Of a stretch of DNA of 5,726 nt, positions 1 to 5,634 are shown piece by piece. The position numbers were made by a program, and so were the translations under genes. How positions within the stretch are numbered: position 1 is the stretch's first letter; each line of letters begins with the position of its first letter. Origin of the DNA: Patescibacteria group bacterium (lineage in GTDB: Bacteria > Patescibacteriota > Gracilibacteria > UM-FILTER-43-11); contig JAJDCF010000090.1 in assembly GCA_029260955.1 (NCBI GenBank), positions 1-5,726 on the forward strand. Reading direction: 5' to 3'. The notes beneath the pieces are model-generated. The model was not told where the DNA came from and ran no database searches. It was given only the letters and a program-made list of their open reading frames with translations.

Positions 1-2068
1 CTCCACCAGGAGTGGCAGCTGCAGATGAGGTAATACCGGTAGCATTCCATGCACTAGCCTGCCCCCATACTATAGTTGGCACTGTTTCTGACATGGTTAC
101 TTCAATATTTGTTGCTGAGGTGGCTCTTGCAGAAACGAAGACAGGAGCTGCAGCATCAGTGGACGTCAGCGAAGTAGTGGAGGCCAAAATGTTGCCGCTT
201 AGGTCATTTATGCTACCTGTTTGCTCTATTTTGAAAGCATAGTCGGTTTTATTTGTGTCGATAGTGTCACCGTTTCCGTCCGCTCCTACTCCAACGTAGA
301 TATATTTGTCGTTTGCAACATTGATAAGTGTTCCTGATGTTGGTGCAGTAGTGACGGTTTCCACTAACTCAATCCCTGTTGTAGCACTTATACCAGCTTC
401 ATAATCACCAGCCGAAACAGTGGAATCAAGAATTGCTTCTGAGTATTCTACCCGAACGAAATCTACTGTTCCGTCACCATCGTTATCGAGGGTGGTTGAG
501 GTAATATAAACTGGATCTACTGCATCCGCAATGTTGGTCGCAGTTGTTGTGGCTACCTGGTTTCCATCCGCATCAGAAATCTCTCCAGCAACGTGATCGG
601 TATATTGCAGAGTAGGGGCTGTTACGTGAGATGTAATGTATTGATCACCATCTGTGCCCATGGTAAACGTGGTGATTGCCGTTCCAGTTTCAGATCCTCC
701 ATTGTATGTACCACCTGTAATAAGGGAATTTGTGATGTCGTTGGCAACGTAAGTAAAATCAGTCAGGTTTGCCGTGTTGGTAACAATGTTTTCAGAAAAG
801 GTGATTGATATTCCATCTACGTTAGTAGCACTTGATGCGGTGTATGTGTAGCTGGTAGCAAAAGGGCTGGCTACGTCCGTAAGCGGAATGCTCGTATCGT
901 TTTGCATGACGTTGGTGCCGTCGGTAACGTTGCCATTATTGACGTATGCCCAAACAGGCTCTGTGCTGCCATTTACACCGGTTTCGTTTGCATCGGCCGT
1001 AAAATATCCGTCTTCTATGTCGTAACAAGTAATCGTGGCGGTGCCAGTACCCGTGCAATGGCGAGGTAGAAAATCACCCCCCAAAGTTATATCGCCTGGT
1101 GTTGTGAAGTTCCAATCGGCGGCGTCGTAAGCAAAAGTGACCGATTCAGAGAAGCCTAGTATAACCGAATCGATCGTGCCATCGGTGTTCCCATCGTCAT
1201 AAGTAGAACTTGTAATGATTGGAGCAGCACCATCAGTGGACGCCACTGCTGTAAACGTGCCTGAGGTATTACCATCCGAGTCATCTATGCCAGTTGTTTG
1301 CTCTATAAGAAGTCCGTAATTGGTTCTGTCAGCTACAATTGTTTCGCCGCTAGATGCCACCCCTATGTAAATGAATTCATCATCGACTACATCAGCAGCT
1401 GGCACTCCAGAGCTAAAGGTTTCTGTAATATTCCCCGATGTAGTAGCGTCGATGCCGGCTTGAAAATAACCAGCGGACACAGTGCTGTCATCCACATCCT
1501 CAGAATATTCGATTCTGATGTAATCTACGACTCCATCATTGTTGTTGTCGAGTGTGGTGGAGGCAACATAAGCAGGGGCTGCCTTATCGCCCTGTGTCTC
1601 AGCTATCTGAGACCCAATTACACCGGTATCCCTAAGGCTATTGAGGGTTCCAAGGTTGGCATAGGTAACTACTGGCTCTGTTCCGCTACTCGCACCGGTT
1701 TCGTTAGCATCGGCCGTTACCGTGAGATAGACTACGCCATCTGAAGAATCACACTCTCCTTCTCCTGTTTGTGGGTCTTCAGGATCAGTATTGTCAATTC
1801 CAATAATACTGATGTTTATATCACCTGGTACAGTTATTGACCAATCTGCCGGGTCGTAGAGGCACCTACTAAGACTGTCGTCGAAAGTCCACTTTAAGTG
1901 ATCAACTGTTCCATCTCCATCAACATCGAGGTAATCAGAGGTATTTAGTTGATCTTGCACTGCATGTACAAGTGTCGAAGGCAAAGCAAAAACCCCTATC
2001 AAAAATAAGAGGGTGAAAGACAAGTATAGAACCTTTGCAAATTTTGAATACTGGAACGTCTTCGTCAC
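1..2068 (-). CDS. Giant secreted surface protein with alternating Ig-like (Big/SwmB-like) Ca-loop repeats, N-terminal part
   Basis: This frame is open for 689 codons from a GTG at 2068 and leaves the window without a stop, so the C-terminus is missing. An in-frame TAA lies four codons upstream, and GTG is the only good start. Residues 1-36 form a signal peptide: a basic start (K3, K9, K12), a hydrophobic core at about 15-34, and a V-H-A cleavage site at 34-36. The mature part is Thr/Ser/Asp-rich and built from Ig-like modules of about 115-127 residues in the order B1 (38-164), A1 (165-283), B2 (284-402), C (403-518), A2 (519-642), then D. Most carry a strand ending in FSE/YSE/MSE and several close with D-x-x-GN, as in SbsA/Big_5 and SwmB-type repeats. 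Four modules open with DxDxDGxxD-like loops (48-56, 174-182, 292-300, 528-536) that could bind calcium. B1 and B2 each have two cysteines (C69/C106, C338/C348). An adhesin or cell-envelope role is inferred; no anchor is visible in this part. Confidence 0.88.
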   Translation of the reverse strand, partial: MTKTFQYSKFAKVLYLSFTLLFLIGVFALPSTLVHAVQDQLNTSDYLDVDGDGTVDHLKWTFDDSLSRCLYDPADWSITVPGDINISIIGIDNTDPEDPQTGEGECDSSDGVVYLTVTADANETGASSGTEPVVTYANLGTLNSLRDTGVIGSQIAETQGDKAAPAYVASTTLDNNNDGVVDYIRIEYSEDVDDSTVSAGYFQAGIDATTSGNITETFSSGVPAADVVDDEFIYIGVASSGETIVADRTNYGLLIEQTTGIDDSDGNTSGTFTAVASTDGAAPIITSSTYDDGNTDGTIDSVILGFSESVTFAYDAADWNFTTPGDITLGGDFLPRHCTGTGTATITCYDIEDGYFTADANETGVNGSTEPVWAYVNNGNVTDGTNVMQNDTSIPLTDVASPFATSYTYTASSATNVDGISITFSENIVTNTANLTDFTYVANDITNSLITGGTYNGGSETGTAITTFTMGTDGDQYITSHVTAPTLQYTDHVAGEISDADGNQVATTTATNIADAVDPVYITSTTLDNDGDGTVDFVRVEYSEAILDSTVSAGDYEAGISATTGIELVETVTTAPTSGTLINVANDKYIYVGVGADGNGDTIDTNKTDYAFKIEQTGSINDLSGNILASTTSLTSTDAAAPVFVSARATSATNIEVTMSETVPTIVWGQASAWNATGITSSAAATPGG
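976..1000 (-). repeat. 25-base near-identical repeat, copy 1 (module B2, TADANETG)
   Basis: This segment encodes TADANETG at residues 357-364 of the surface protein. It matches positions 1693-1717 at 24 of 25 bases, including third codon positions, although flanking DNA of the two modules has diverged strongly. Confidence 0.85.
1693..1717 (-). repeat. 25-base near-identical repeat, copy 2 (module B1, TADANETG)
   Basis: This segment encodes TADANETG at residues 118-125 of the surface protein and is the partner of the copy at 976-1000. The single difference is a silent change in the Ala codon (GCT against GCA). Confidence 0.85.
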
Positions 2069-2095
2069 TATTTTTATTTATATTTATTCTTTTAA

Positions 2096-2125
2096 TTTTT
2101 AGCATACATATAGGTGTAGTGTCAA
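2096..2125 (-). promoter_or_regulatory. Predicted promoter of the giant surface protein gene
   Basis: On the minus strand there is a perfect TTGACA -35 at 2125-2120. After an 18-base spacer comes TAAAAA at 2101-2096 as the -10, preceded by TG at 2104-2103, giving an extended -10 (TGnTAAAAA). Transcription would start near 2089, leaving an A-rich leader of about 21 bases before the GTG at 2068 with no ribosome-binding motif. The match at -35 is exact; the -10 is only a fair match. Confidence 0.5.
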
Positions 2126-2139
2126 AGATTCAGAAGCTA

Positions 2140-2169
2140 TTGACAAGATTAAAAAGTGTATGATAGATT
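2140..2169 (+). promoter_or_regulatory. Predicted promoter of the 109-residue protein gene
   Basis: A perfect TTGACA -35 lies at 2140-2145. An 18-base spacer leads to TAGATT at 2164-2169, with TG at 2161-2162 forming an extended -10 (TGnTAGATT). A start near 2176 gives a leader of about 23 bases. The layout mirrors the minus-strand promoter 14 bases away, so the intergenic region is a back-to-back divergent promoter. Regulators binding the short gap between the -35 boxes could affect both genes, but no clear operator is seen. Confidence 0.5.
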
Positions 2170-2198
2170 TATTCACCTTTGTTTGTTGATTATATTTT

Positions 2199-2528
2199 AT
2201 GTCTGAAAAAATAGGTTCTAGAACGGTTCACGTAGAGGCCAGCATGAACGTAGTTATTGCTGACTTTAAGGATAAAGCCAAACAGGCTGGAAGTAATGAT
2301 TATCATGTCGCTGTTGAACTCACTGAAGCAGAACTTAGGCTTACAGGTGCAGCATTTATCGCTGCTGCAAGAGAAGCTCTTATGAAAACGCTTCTTATAG
2401 GCGATAAGGTCATGATTTATAGAAATGGCATTATTGTGCCCTCTGAAGATACTCAGACCCTTGGATTTCTTACTAAACCAGACAACATTGAGTTGAAAGA
2501 TATATGGCGTCCGGCTGAGGCTGCATAA
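2199..2528 (+). CDS. Small cytosolic protein of unknown function, 109 residues
   Basis: I do not recognise this protein. It begins at an ATG 30 bases after a predicted -10 box and has no signal peptide or long hydrophobic segment, so it is probably cytosolic. Residues 8-22 and 35-41 look like beta strands. Residues 42-66 form an Ala/Glu-rich amphipathic helix, and residues 68-82 (GDK, then IYRNG) look like a beta hairpin. The rest, to an acidic/Ala C-terminus, has no recognisable motif. There are no cysteines. The start has no Shine-Dalgarno motif. The gene is divergent from the giant surface protein and appears monocistronic, because the next gene has a strong promoter of its own. Start choice is supported by leader length, and coding status by continuous well-behaved codon use. 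Confidence 0.8.
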   Translation: MSEKIGSRTVHVEASMNVVIADFKDKAKQAGSNDYHVAVELTEAELRLTGAAFIAAAREALMKTLLIGDKVMIYRNGIIVPSEDTQTLGFLTKPDNIELKDIWRPAEAA

Positions 2529-2534
2529 TTGTTC

Positions 2535-2563
2535 TTGACAGAATATTAGAATAATACTAGAAT
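2535..2563 (+). promoter_or_regulatory. Strong predicted sigma-70-type promoter for the exported-protein gene pair
   Basis: A perfect TTGACA at 2535-2540 is followed by exactly 17 bases and then TAGAAT (5 of 6 consensus) at 2558-2563. This is the best promoter match in the window. A start near 2570 leaves a leader of about 24 bases before the ATG at 2594. The 8-base word TAGAATAA occurs twice, at 2547-2554 and 2558-2565, an 11-base period (about one helical turn). The second copy contains the -10 box. Confidence 0.65.
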
Positions 2564-2593
2564 AAGTCCCCTAACCAATTAAAGTTTCATATT

Positions 2594-3295
2594 ATGTCCA
2601 AATTTACACGATTCCTAAGTGTCCTACTACTTGCCCTTATTCTGGCTCCTGTAACCCTTGCAGACGAAGATCAGCCTATTCAAATCAAGTCTGCTATGGT
2701 CGAAACAGAAAATAGTCGCGTAGTGGGTAAAGTGACAATTTGTAACAGCGAAGACGAACGTGTTCGTTTTACTTTGGATGTGAAAAACCTTACCATCAAG
2801 ACTTTTTATAAACGTAAACTTTCTGTTGCTAGCAACGATTGTGCAACTCTAAAGCTTCGCTTCACCAGAAATTTTGCCCAGATGTCTAATATTGGAGATG
2901 AAGTTGAGTTCGTTGCAAAACATGTTCGTGGACTTCGATCTAGAGACAAATATGACTTCTCTGATGTATACACTACCGAGGTAGAAAAAGGAAAAAGAGA
3001 CCATGCTGGTTGCGCTGATCAAGAGATTGAAGATGGTGTATTCGACGCCTGTGACATGGACTTTCTTTACCACCTACCATCTGGACTGCGTGTTAAGATT
3101 TTGGATCACAATTCCGACTACGTACTGCTAAGGCTCACCCACATTGAGTGGGGTGGTGTTAAAGAAATGCGTCTATACAAAGGCCGAACGAAAAAGATCC
3201 GTTCAAATTACGATCAGCTTAAACGTCTTGAGCTCACCAATGTTTATGGCGAGAATAAGAAAAATTTATACCTAAAGATTGATTCTGCCTCTTAA
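2594..3295 (+). CDS. Exported protein of unknown function with four cysteines, 233 residues
   Basis: No family is recognised. Residues 1-23 form a clear signal peptide: basic start (K3, R6), Leu-rich core, and cleavage after T-L-A at 21-23 just before an acidic DED. The mature protein is strand-rich and strongly charged. Residues about 28-130 alternate hydrophobic and polar residues like an Ig-like or similar beta sandwich. Residues about 155-230 form a second beta-rich, basic segment. The four cysteines (C50, C83, C140, C153) suggest two disulfides, one per region if they pair in order (inference). There is no lipobox, sortase motif or C-terminal membrane helix, so the protein is probably released or attached non-covalently at the surface. 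It has its own promoter and a start without a Shine-Dalgarno motif. The 94-residue gene follows after 2 bases, so the two are probably co-transcribed. Confidence 0.85.
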   Translation: MSKFTRFLSVLLLALILAPVTLADEDQPIQIKSAMVETENSRVVGKVTICNSEDERVRFTLDVKNLTIKTFYKRKLSVASNDCATLKLRFTRNFAQMSNIGDEVEFVAKHVRGLRSRDKYDFSDVYTTEVEKGKRDHAGCADQEIEDGVFDACDMDFLYHLPSGLRVKILDHNSDYVLLRLTHIEWGGVKEMRLYKGRTKKIRSNYDQLKRLELTNVYGENKKNLYLKIDSAS

Positions 3296-3297
3296 AT

Positions 3298-3582
3298 ATG
3301 ACCGATAGATATTCTCCTTCACCAAATATTGGGCTTCGTGTTAGTACAAAGCTTCAAGATGGACAAAGTGTTGTAACTGCCACTTTTTACGACGAAAATG
3401 ATGACCATGCTTCACCCGCATACCCTCTTGGCGCAAGGGAATTAGGCTATGATGGACTCTATGAAAAAGCTGGTACTTTGATTGACGAAGCTATTGAGCG
3501 AGGACAAGTACTCCCAGAAACCAGAGAGGCATTACTTCATCAGTTTAGATCTGGCTGTGTCATGCTGTTACAGGGACGCTGA
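3298..3582 (+). CDS. Small protein of unknown function, 94 residues
   Basis: This protein is not recognised. The ATG lies 2 bases after the stop of the exported-protein gene, so translation is probably coupled by re-initiation; there is no ribosome-binding motif. No signal peptide or membrane helix is seen. Residues 11-31 look like a beta hairpin (IGLRV, then VVTATFY), followed by an acidic turn (DENDD, 32-36). Residues 52-69 and 73-85 look like two amphipathic helices, and there is one cysteine (C87). The predicted cytosolic location contrasts with its exported neighbour. It ends in TGA, 4 bases from the stop of the convergent tyrA-pheA gene, and no terminator fits between them. The coding call rests on the tight spacing and a full-length open frame. 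Confidence 0.75.
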   Translation: MTDRYSPSPNIGLRVSTKLQDGQSVVTATFYDENDDHASPAYPLGARELGYDGLYEKAGTLIDEAIERGQVLPETREALLHQFRSGCVMLLQGR

Positions 3583-3586
3583 GCGG

Positions 3587-5266
3587 CTAATAACTTCCTA
3601 ATACCTTAAGCTTAGCCACCTTGGCCTTAATGCTTGTGAGCACGGCTTGGGTTTTTTTGTTGCCTGTATTTCCGTCAAAATCTATGTAAAACACATACTC
3701 ACCGTGCACTTTGACACTTGGTCTGGATTCTATTTTTGCCAAATTGATTTTGGCCTCAGCGAAAGTCTGTAAAACAGCATTTAGCGATCCGGGTGAGTCC
3801 TTTTTAAAGTGGAAAGCGATGGAGATTTTTTTGGCCTTTGGTGTTGATTTGCTGACAGGACCTTTTTTAATCAGGGCGAAGTAAGTCGTGTTGTTTTTAT
3901 CATCTTGTATCGACTCTTTGATGAGCTTTAAATGATGGACTTCCGTGGCTGTCGGAGAGGCAATGACCACCGTTCCTTCTTTGTCTTCACTGAGCATTCG
4001 ATCTAGGGCTGCCGTTGTGCTAGACATTGGAATTAGCGTGGCATCTGGGCAGTTTTTTTTGAGGAATTGCCTTGCCTGAAGAAGTGGTTGAGTATGGGAA
4101 TAAATGGCCTTAATTTTTTTAAGTGAGCACTTTACAGTGCTGGCCAGATTTAGCTTTATTGGAAACCCCATTACTTGCTCTACATGCACATTACTTTCGT
4201 ATAAATCATCTAAGGTTTCTCGGATGGAACCACTGGTAGTGTTTTCGATAGGAACGAGGCCAGCCTTCACCTTTCCATCTGCTACCAATTCAAAGACTTC
4301 GGTAATGGACAGGGCAAACCAGGGATTTGCTTTTTTGTCGAAACGCCTGAGCGCTAGATCAGAGTAAGTATTCTGGGGGCCCAAAATAGCAATGTCCGAA
4401 CGCTTTGGCTTTGTCTCTCGTCTGAATAATCTGGATTTTTGGGGTAATTTTAGGTGTCTGAGCAAACGGTCACTCTCATCCATGGCAATTTTGGTGAAAT
4501 GCCCTAGGTATTCGGTATTTTTTTTGAAAAATTTTACATTGTCTTTGAATTTCTTTCTTTCGATTGTTTCGGCAAGCTCCCGGCAGCTTTTTAAGTAGGA
4601 TTCAACTGCCTTAATGTTCATAGAATTGGAGAGCTGAATATTGGCATAAAGCTTTGGGTCTTGATTTAGAATGCGGCCCATCATATAAAGCTCCAACATG
4701 TAAACAGGGCTGGGGTATTTTATGAATTCTTTGATGGGAATACCGGATTTTCGAAGCGCATCAGCGAAAGCAATGTGAGAAAAGTGTGTGAGGGTTTGAA
4801 TGTAGGACATGAGTTCATCGTGCTTCTTATGAGTGAGTTCGCGCACAATAGCACCGTTCTTTTCAAGTAAGTTCTTGAGCCACATTTGCCCTAGCTTTCC
4901 TTTGCCCGGACAAATAATAATAACCTGCCCATCAAGATTAACTGTAGGGCCAAAAAGTGGATGACAACCAAGATAAGAAGCCTTTGTCTTTTTTAGGCTC
5001 TCCATGGGAGAAGCCTTTACAGAGGTTAGGTCCATGAGCATTCCGGTTCTTTTAACCAAAGGTGCCACCTCTTGAATCACCTCCTTGGTGCGGTCGATGG
5101 GGACTGAAACAATGACCAAATCCGCCTTCTGGGCCAGTGCCTTATTGCCGAGCTTGGTGCCAACGTCACTGATGATGACTTCGTAACCATTTTTTTTGAA
5201 AAAGTTGGCAAAATAATTGCCCATTTTTCCTTTACCGCCAATGATTCCTACGATTGGTTTTATCAT
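3587..5266 (-). CDS. tyrA-pheA: Bifunctional prephenate dehydrogenase / prephenate dehydratase with ACT domain (TyrA-PheA fusion)
   Basis: This 559-residue protein would convert prephenate to 4-hydroxyphenylpyruvate (NAD-dependent, Tyr branch) and to phenylpyruvate (Phe branch). Residues 1-275 are a TyrA of the E. coli T-protein type. They show a Rossmann GxxGGxGxMG (7-16), CHPLFGP (101-107, H102 matching catalytic H197), H149 and H161 at the spacing of E. coli H245/H257, and R198 in GRILNQDP matching R294. Residues 290-466 are prephenate dehydratase, with GPQNTYS (296-302), VPIENTTSGSI (338-348), YSHTQ (389-393), SSTTAA (415-420) and NTTYF (459-463). The usual catalytic motif is NxTRF: the Thr is kept (T461) but Arg is Tyr (Y462). 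Residues 479-555 are an ACT domain with PGSL (492-495) and ESRPS (513-517), typical of phenylalanine feedback control. No AroQ chorismate mutase domain is present. The ATG overlaps the transporter stop (ATGA), giving a coupled operon. Confidence 0.95.
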   Translation of the reverse strand: MIKPIVGIIGGKGKMGNYFANFFKKNGYEVIISDVGTKLGNKALAQKADLVIVSVPIDRTKEVIQEVAPLVKRTGMLMDLTSVKASPMESLKKTKASYLGCHPLFGPTVNLDGQVIIICPGKGKLGQMWLKNLLEKNGAIVRELTHKKHDELMSYIQTLTHFSHIAFADALRKSGIPIKEFIKYPSPVYMLELYMMGRILNQDPKLYANIQLSNSMNIKAVESYLKSCRELAETIERKKFKDNVKFFKKNTEYLGHFTKIAMDESDRLLRHLKLPQKSRLFRRETKPKRSDIAILGPQNTYSDLALRRFDKKANPWFALSITEVFELVADGKVKAGLVPIENTTSGSIRETLDDLYESNVHVEQVMGFPIKLNLASTVKCSLKKIKAIYSHTQPLLQARQFLKKNCPDATLIPMSSTTAALDRMLSEDKEGTVVIASPTATEVHHLKLIKESIQDDKNNTTYFALIKKGPVSKSTPKAKKISIAFHFKKDSPGSLNAVLQTFAEAKINLAKIESRPSVKVHGEYVFYIDFDGNTGNKKTQAVLTSIKAKVAKLKVLGSY

Positions 5267-5580
5267 CTTATATTGACAAGGATTATACCAAATACGATCA
5301 CTGCCATACCAACAATATTTATTGCTGACAGATGTTCTTTAAAGACAAAATGACCCATTAGAGTTACCAGAATAATGGTCAGAGCAATCCAAAGTATATT
5401 GGCGATGGCGACGCCTTCGTATCTTAAAGAGAGCGCGAAAAAATAGCCAGCTGCACCAAAGCCCAAAACGGTCAGTGCTAAATAAATCGGCTTACTCCTC
5501 AAAATCCATAGTTTTCCTGTGTATTCAGCAAATACATCAAGAAGTGCGATGGTAACAATCAACAAATAAAACTTGGCCAT
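5263..5580 (-). CDS. EmrE-like small multidrug resistance (SMR/DMT superfamily) membrane transporter
   Basis: The 105-residue protein has four predicted membrane helices (about 4-22, 31-52, 56-80, 87-104) and almost no soluble part, the SMR plan (EmrE has 110 residues). E19 in A-E-Y lies in helix 1 where EmrE carries its essential E14 (A-E-V), and W64 in helix 3 may correspond to EmrE W63. Basic residues between helices 1 and 2 and the KEH turn before helix 4 also fit. Such proteins work as dimers exchanging protons for substrates. Substrate cannot be read from sequence: toxic cations, guanidinium or metabolites are all known for the family. The ATG at 5580 is preferred to an in-frame TTG at 5586, because it gives a more usual leader after the predicted promoter. 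The stop overlaps the tyrA-pheA start by 4 bases. Confidence 0.85.
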   Translation of the reverse strand: MAKFYLLIVTIALLDVFAEYTGKLWILRSKPIYLALTVLGFGAAGYFFALSLRYEGVAIANILWIALTIILVTLMGHFVFKEHLSAINIVGMAVIVFGIILVNIR

Positions 5581-5603
5581 AAACAATTTTGGTCACAGCC
5601 ATC

Positions 5604-5633
5604 ATTCTATCAGATATCAGCCACCCATGAAAA
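5604..5633 (-). promoter_or_regulatory. Predicted extended -10 promoter of the transporter/tyrA-pheA operon
   Basis: On the minus strand TAGAAT lies at 5609-5604 with TG at 5612-5611, a good extended -10 (TGnTAGAAT). The -35 at 5633-5628 is a weaker TTTTCA, with an 18-base spacer. The -10 hexamer is the same as in the promoter before 2594, and the TG-plus-18-base layout matches the two divergent promoters. The start would be near 5597, giving a leader of about 17 bases before the ATG at 5580. It sits just downstream of the predicted end of the upstream gene. Confidence 0.4.
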
Positions 5634-5634
5634 T

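Larger units (their letters stand above)
143..1957 (-). repeat. Tandem A/B domain repeats inside the giant surface protein
   Basis: Two module types alternate. Type A occurs at about 1220-1576 (residues 165-283) and 143-514 (residues 519-642). The two copies share an STTLDN start, a D-G-x-VD loop, EYSE and DSTVSAG. Type B occurs at about 1577-1957 (residues 38-164) and 863-1219 (residues 284-402). These share a DGT(V/I)D loop, an ADW-x5-PGDI segment, the identical octapeptide TADANETG (residues 118-125 and 357-364) and a following TEPV. Module C (about 515-862) is a more distant relative without the calcium loop. Similarity is clear in protein but mostly eroded in DNA, so the duplications are old. 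Boundaries are approximate. Confidence 0.75.

Noticed and set aside
12..1744. Plus-strand open frames at 12-242, 593-808 and 1298-1744
   Set aside because: They lie antisense to a continuous 689-codon minus-strand frame with a signal peptide and clear domain repeats, and their translations show no recognisable protein character.
2159..2164. TATGAT as the -10 box of the 109-residue gene promoter
   Set aside because: It would be only 13 bases from the TTGACA box, too short for sigma-70 type promoters. The extended -10 TGATAGATT gives an 18-base spacer.
2849..3073. Minus-strand open frame of 74 codons
   Set aside because: It is wholly antisense to the exported-protein gene, which has a signal peptide, promoter and full-length frame.
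3580..3582. UGA recoded as glycine (Gracilibacteria or Absconditabacteria code)
   Set aside because: TGA gives sensible protein ends here and at 5263-5265, where it forms a standard ATGA overlap. No conserved glycine in TyrA-PheA is encoded by TGA.
3621..3658. Possible intrinsic terminator for the plus-strand genes: TGCT/AGCA stem with a seven-T run
   Set aside because: The stem is only four pairs, with an imperfect GCC/GGC extension, and the T-run is spaced away from it. The T-run is explained by lysine codons of tyrA-pheA on the other strand.
4104..4598. Plus-strand open frames at 4104-4367 and 4392-4598
   Set aside because: They are antisense to conserved TyrA and PheA coding sequence, and their F/S/L-rich translations are typical of the complement of Lys-rich genes.
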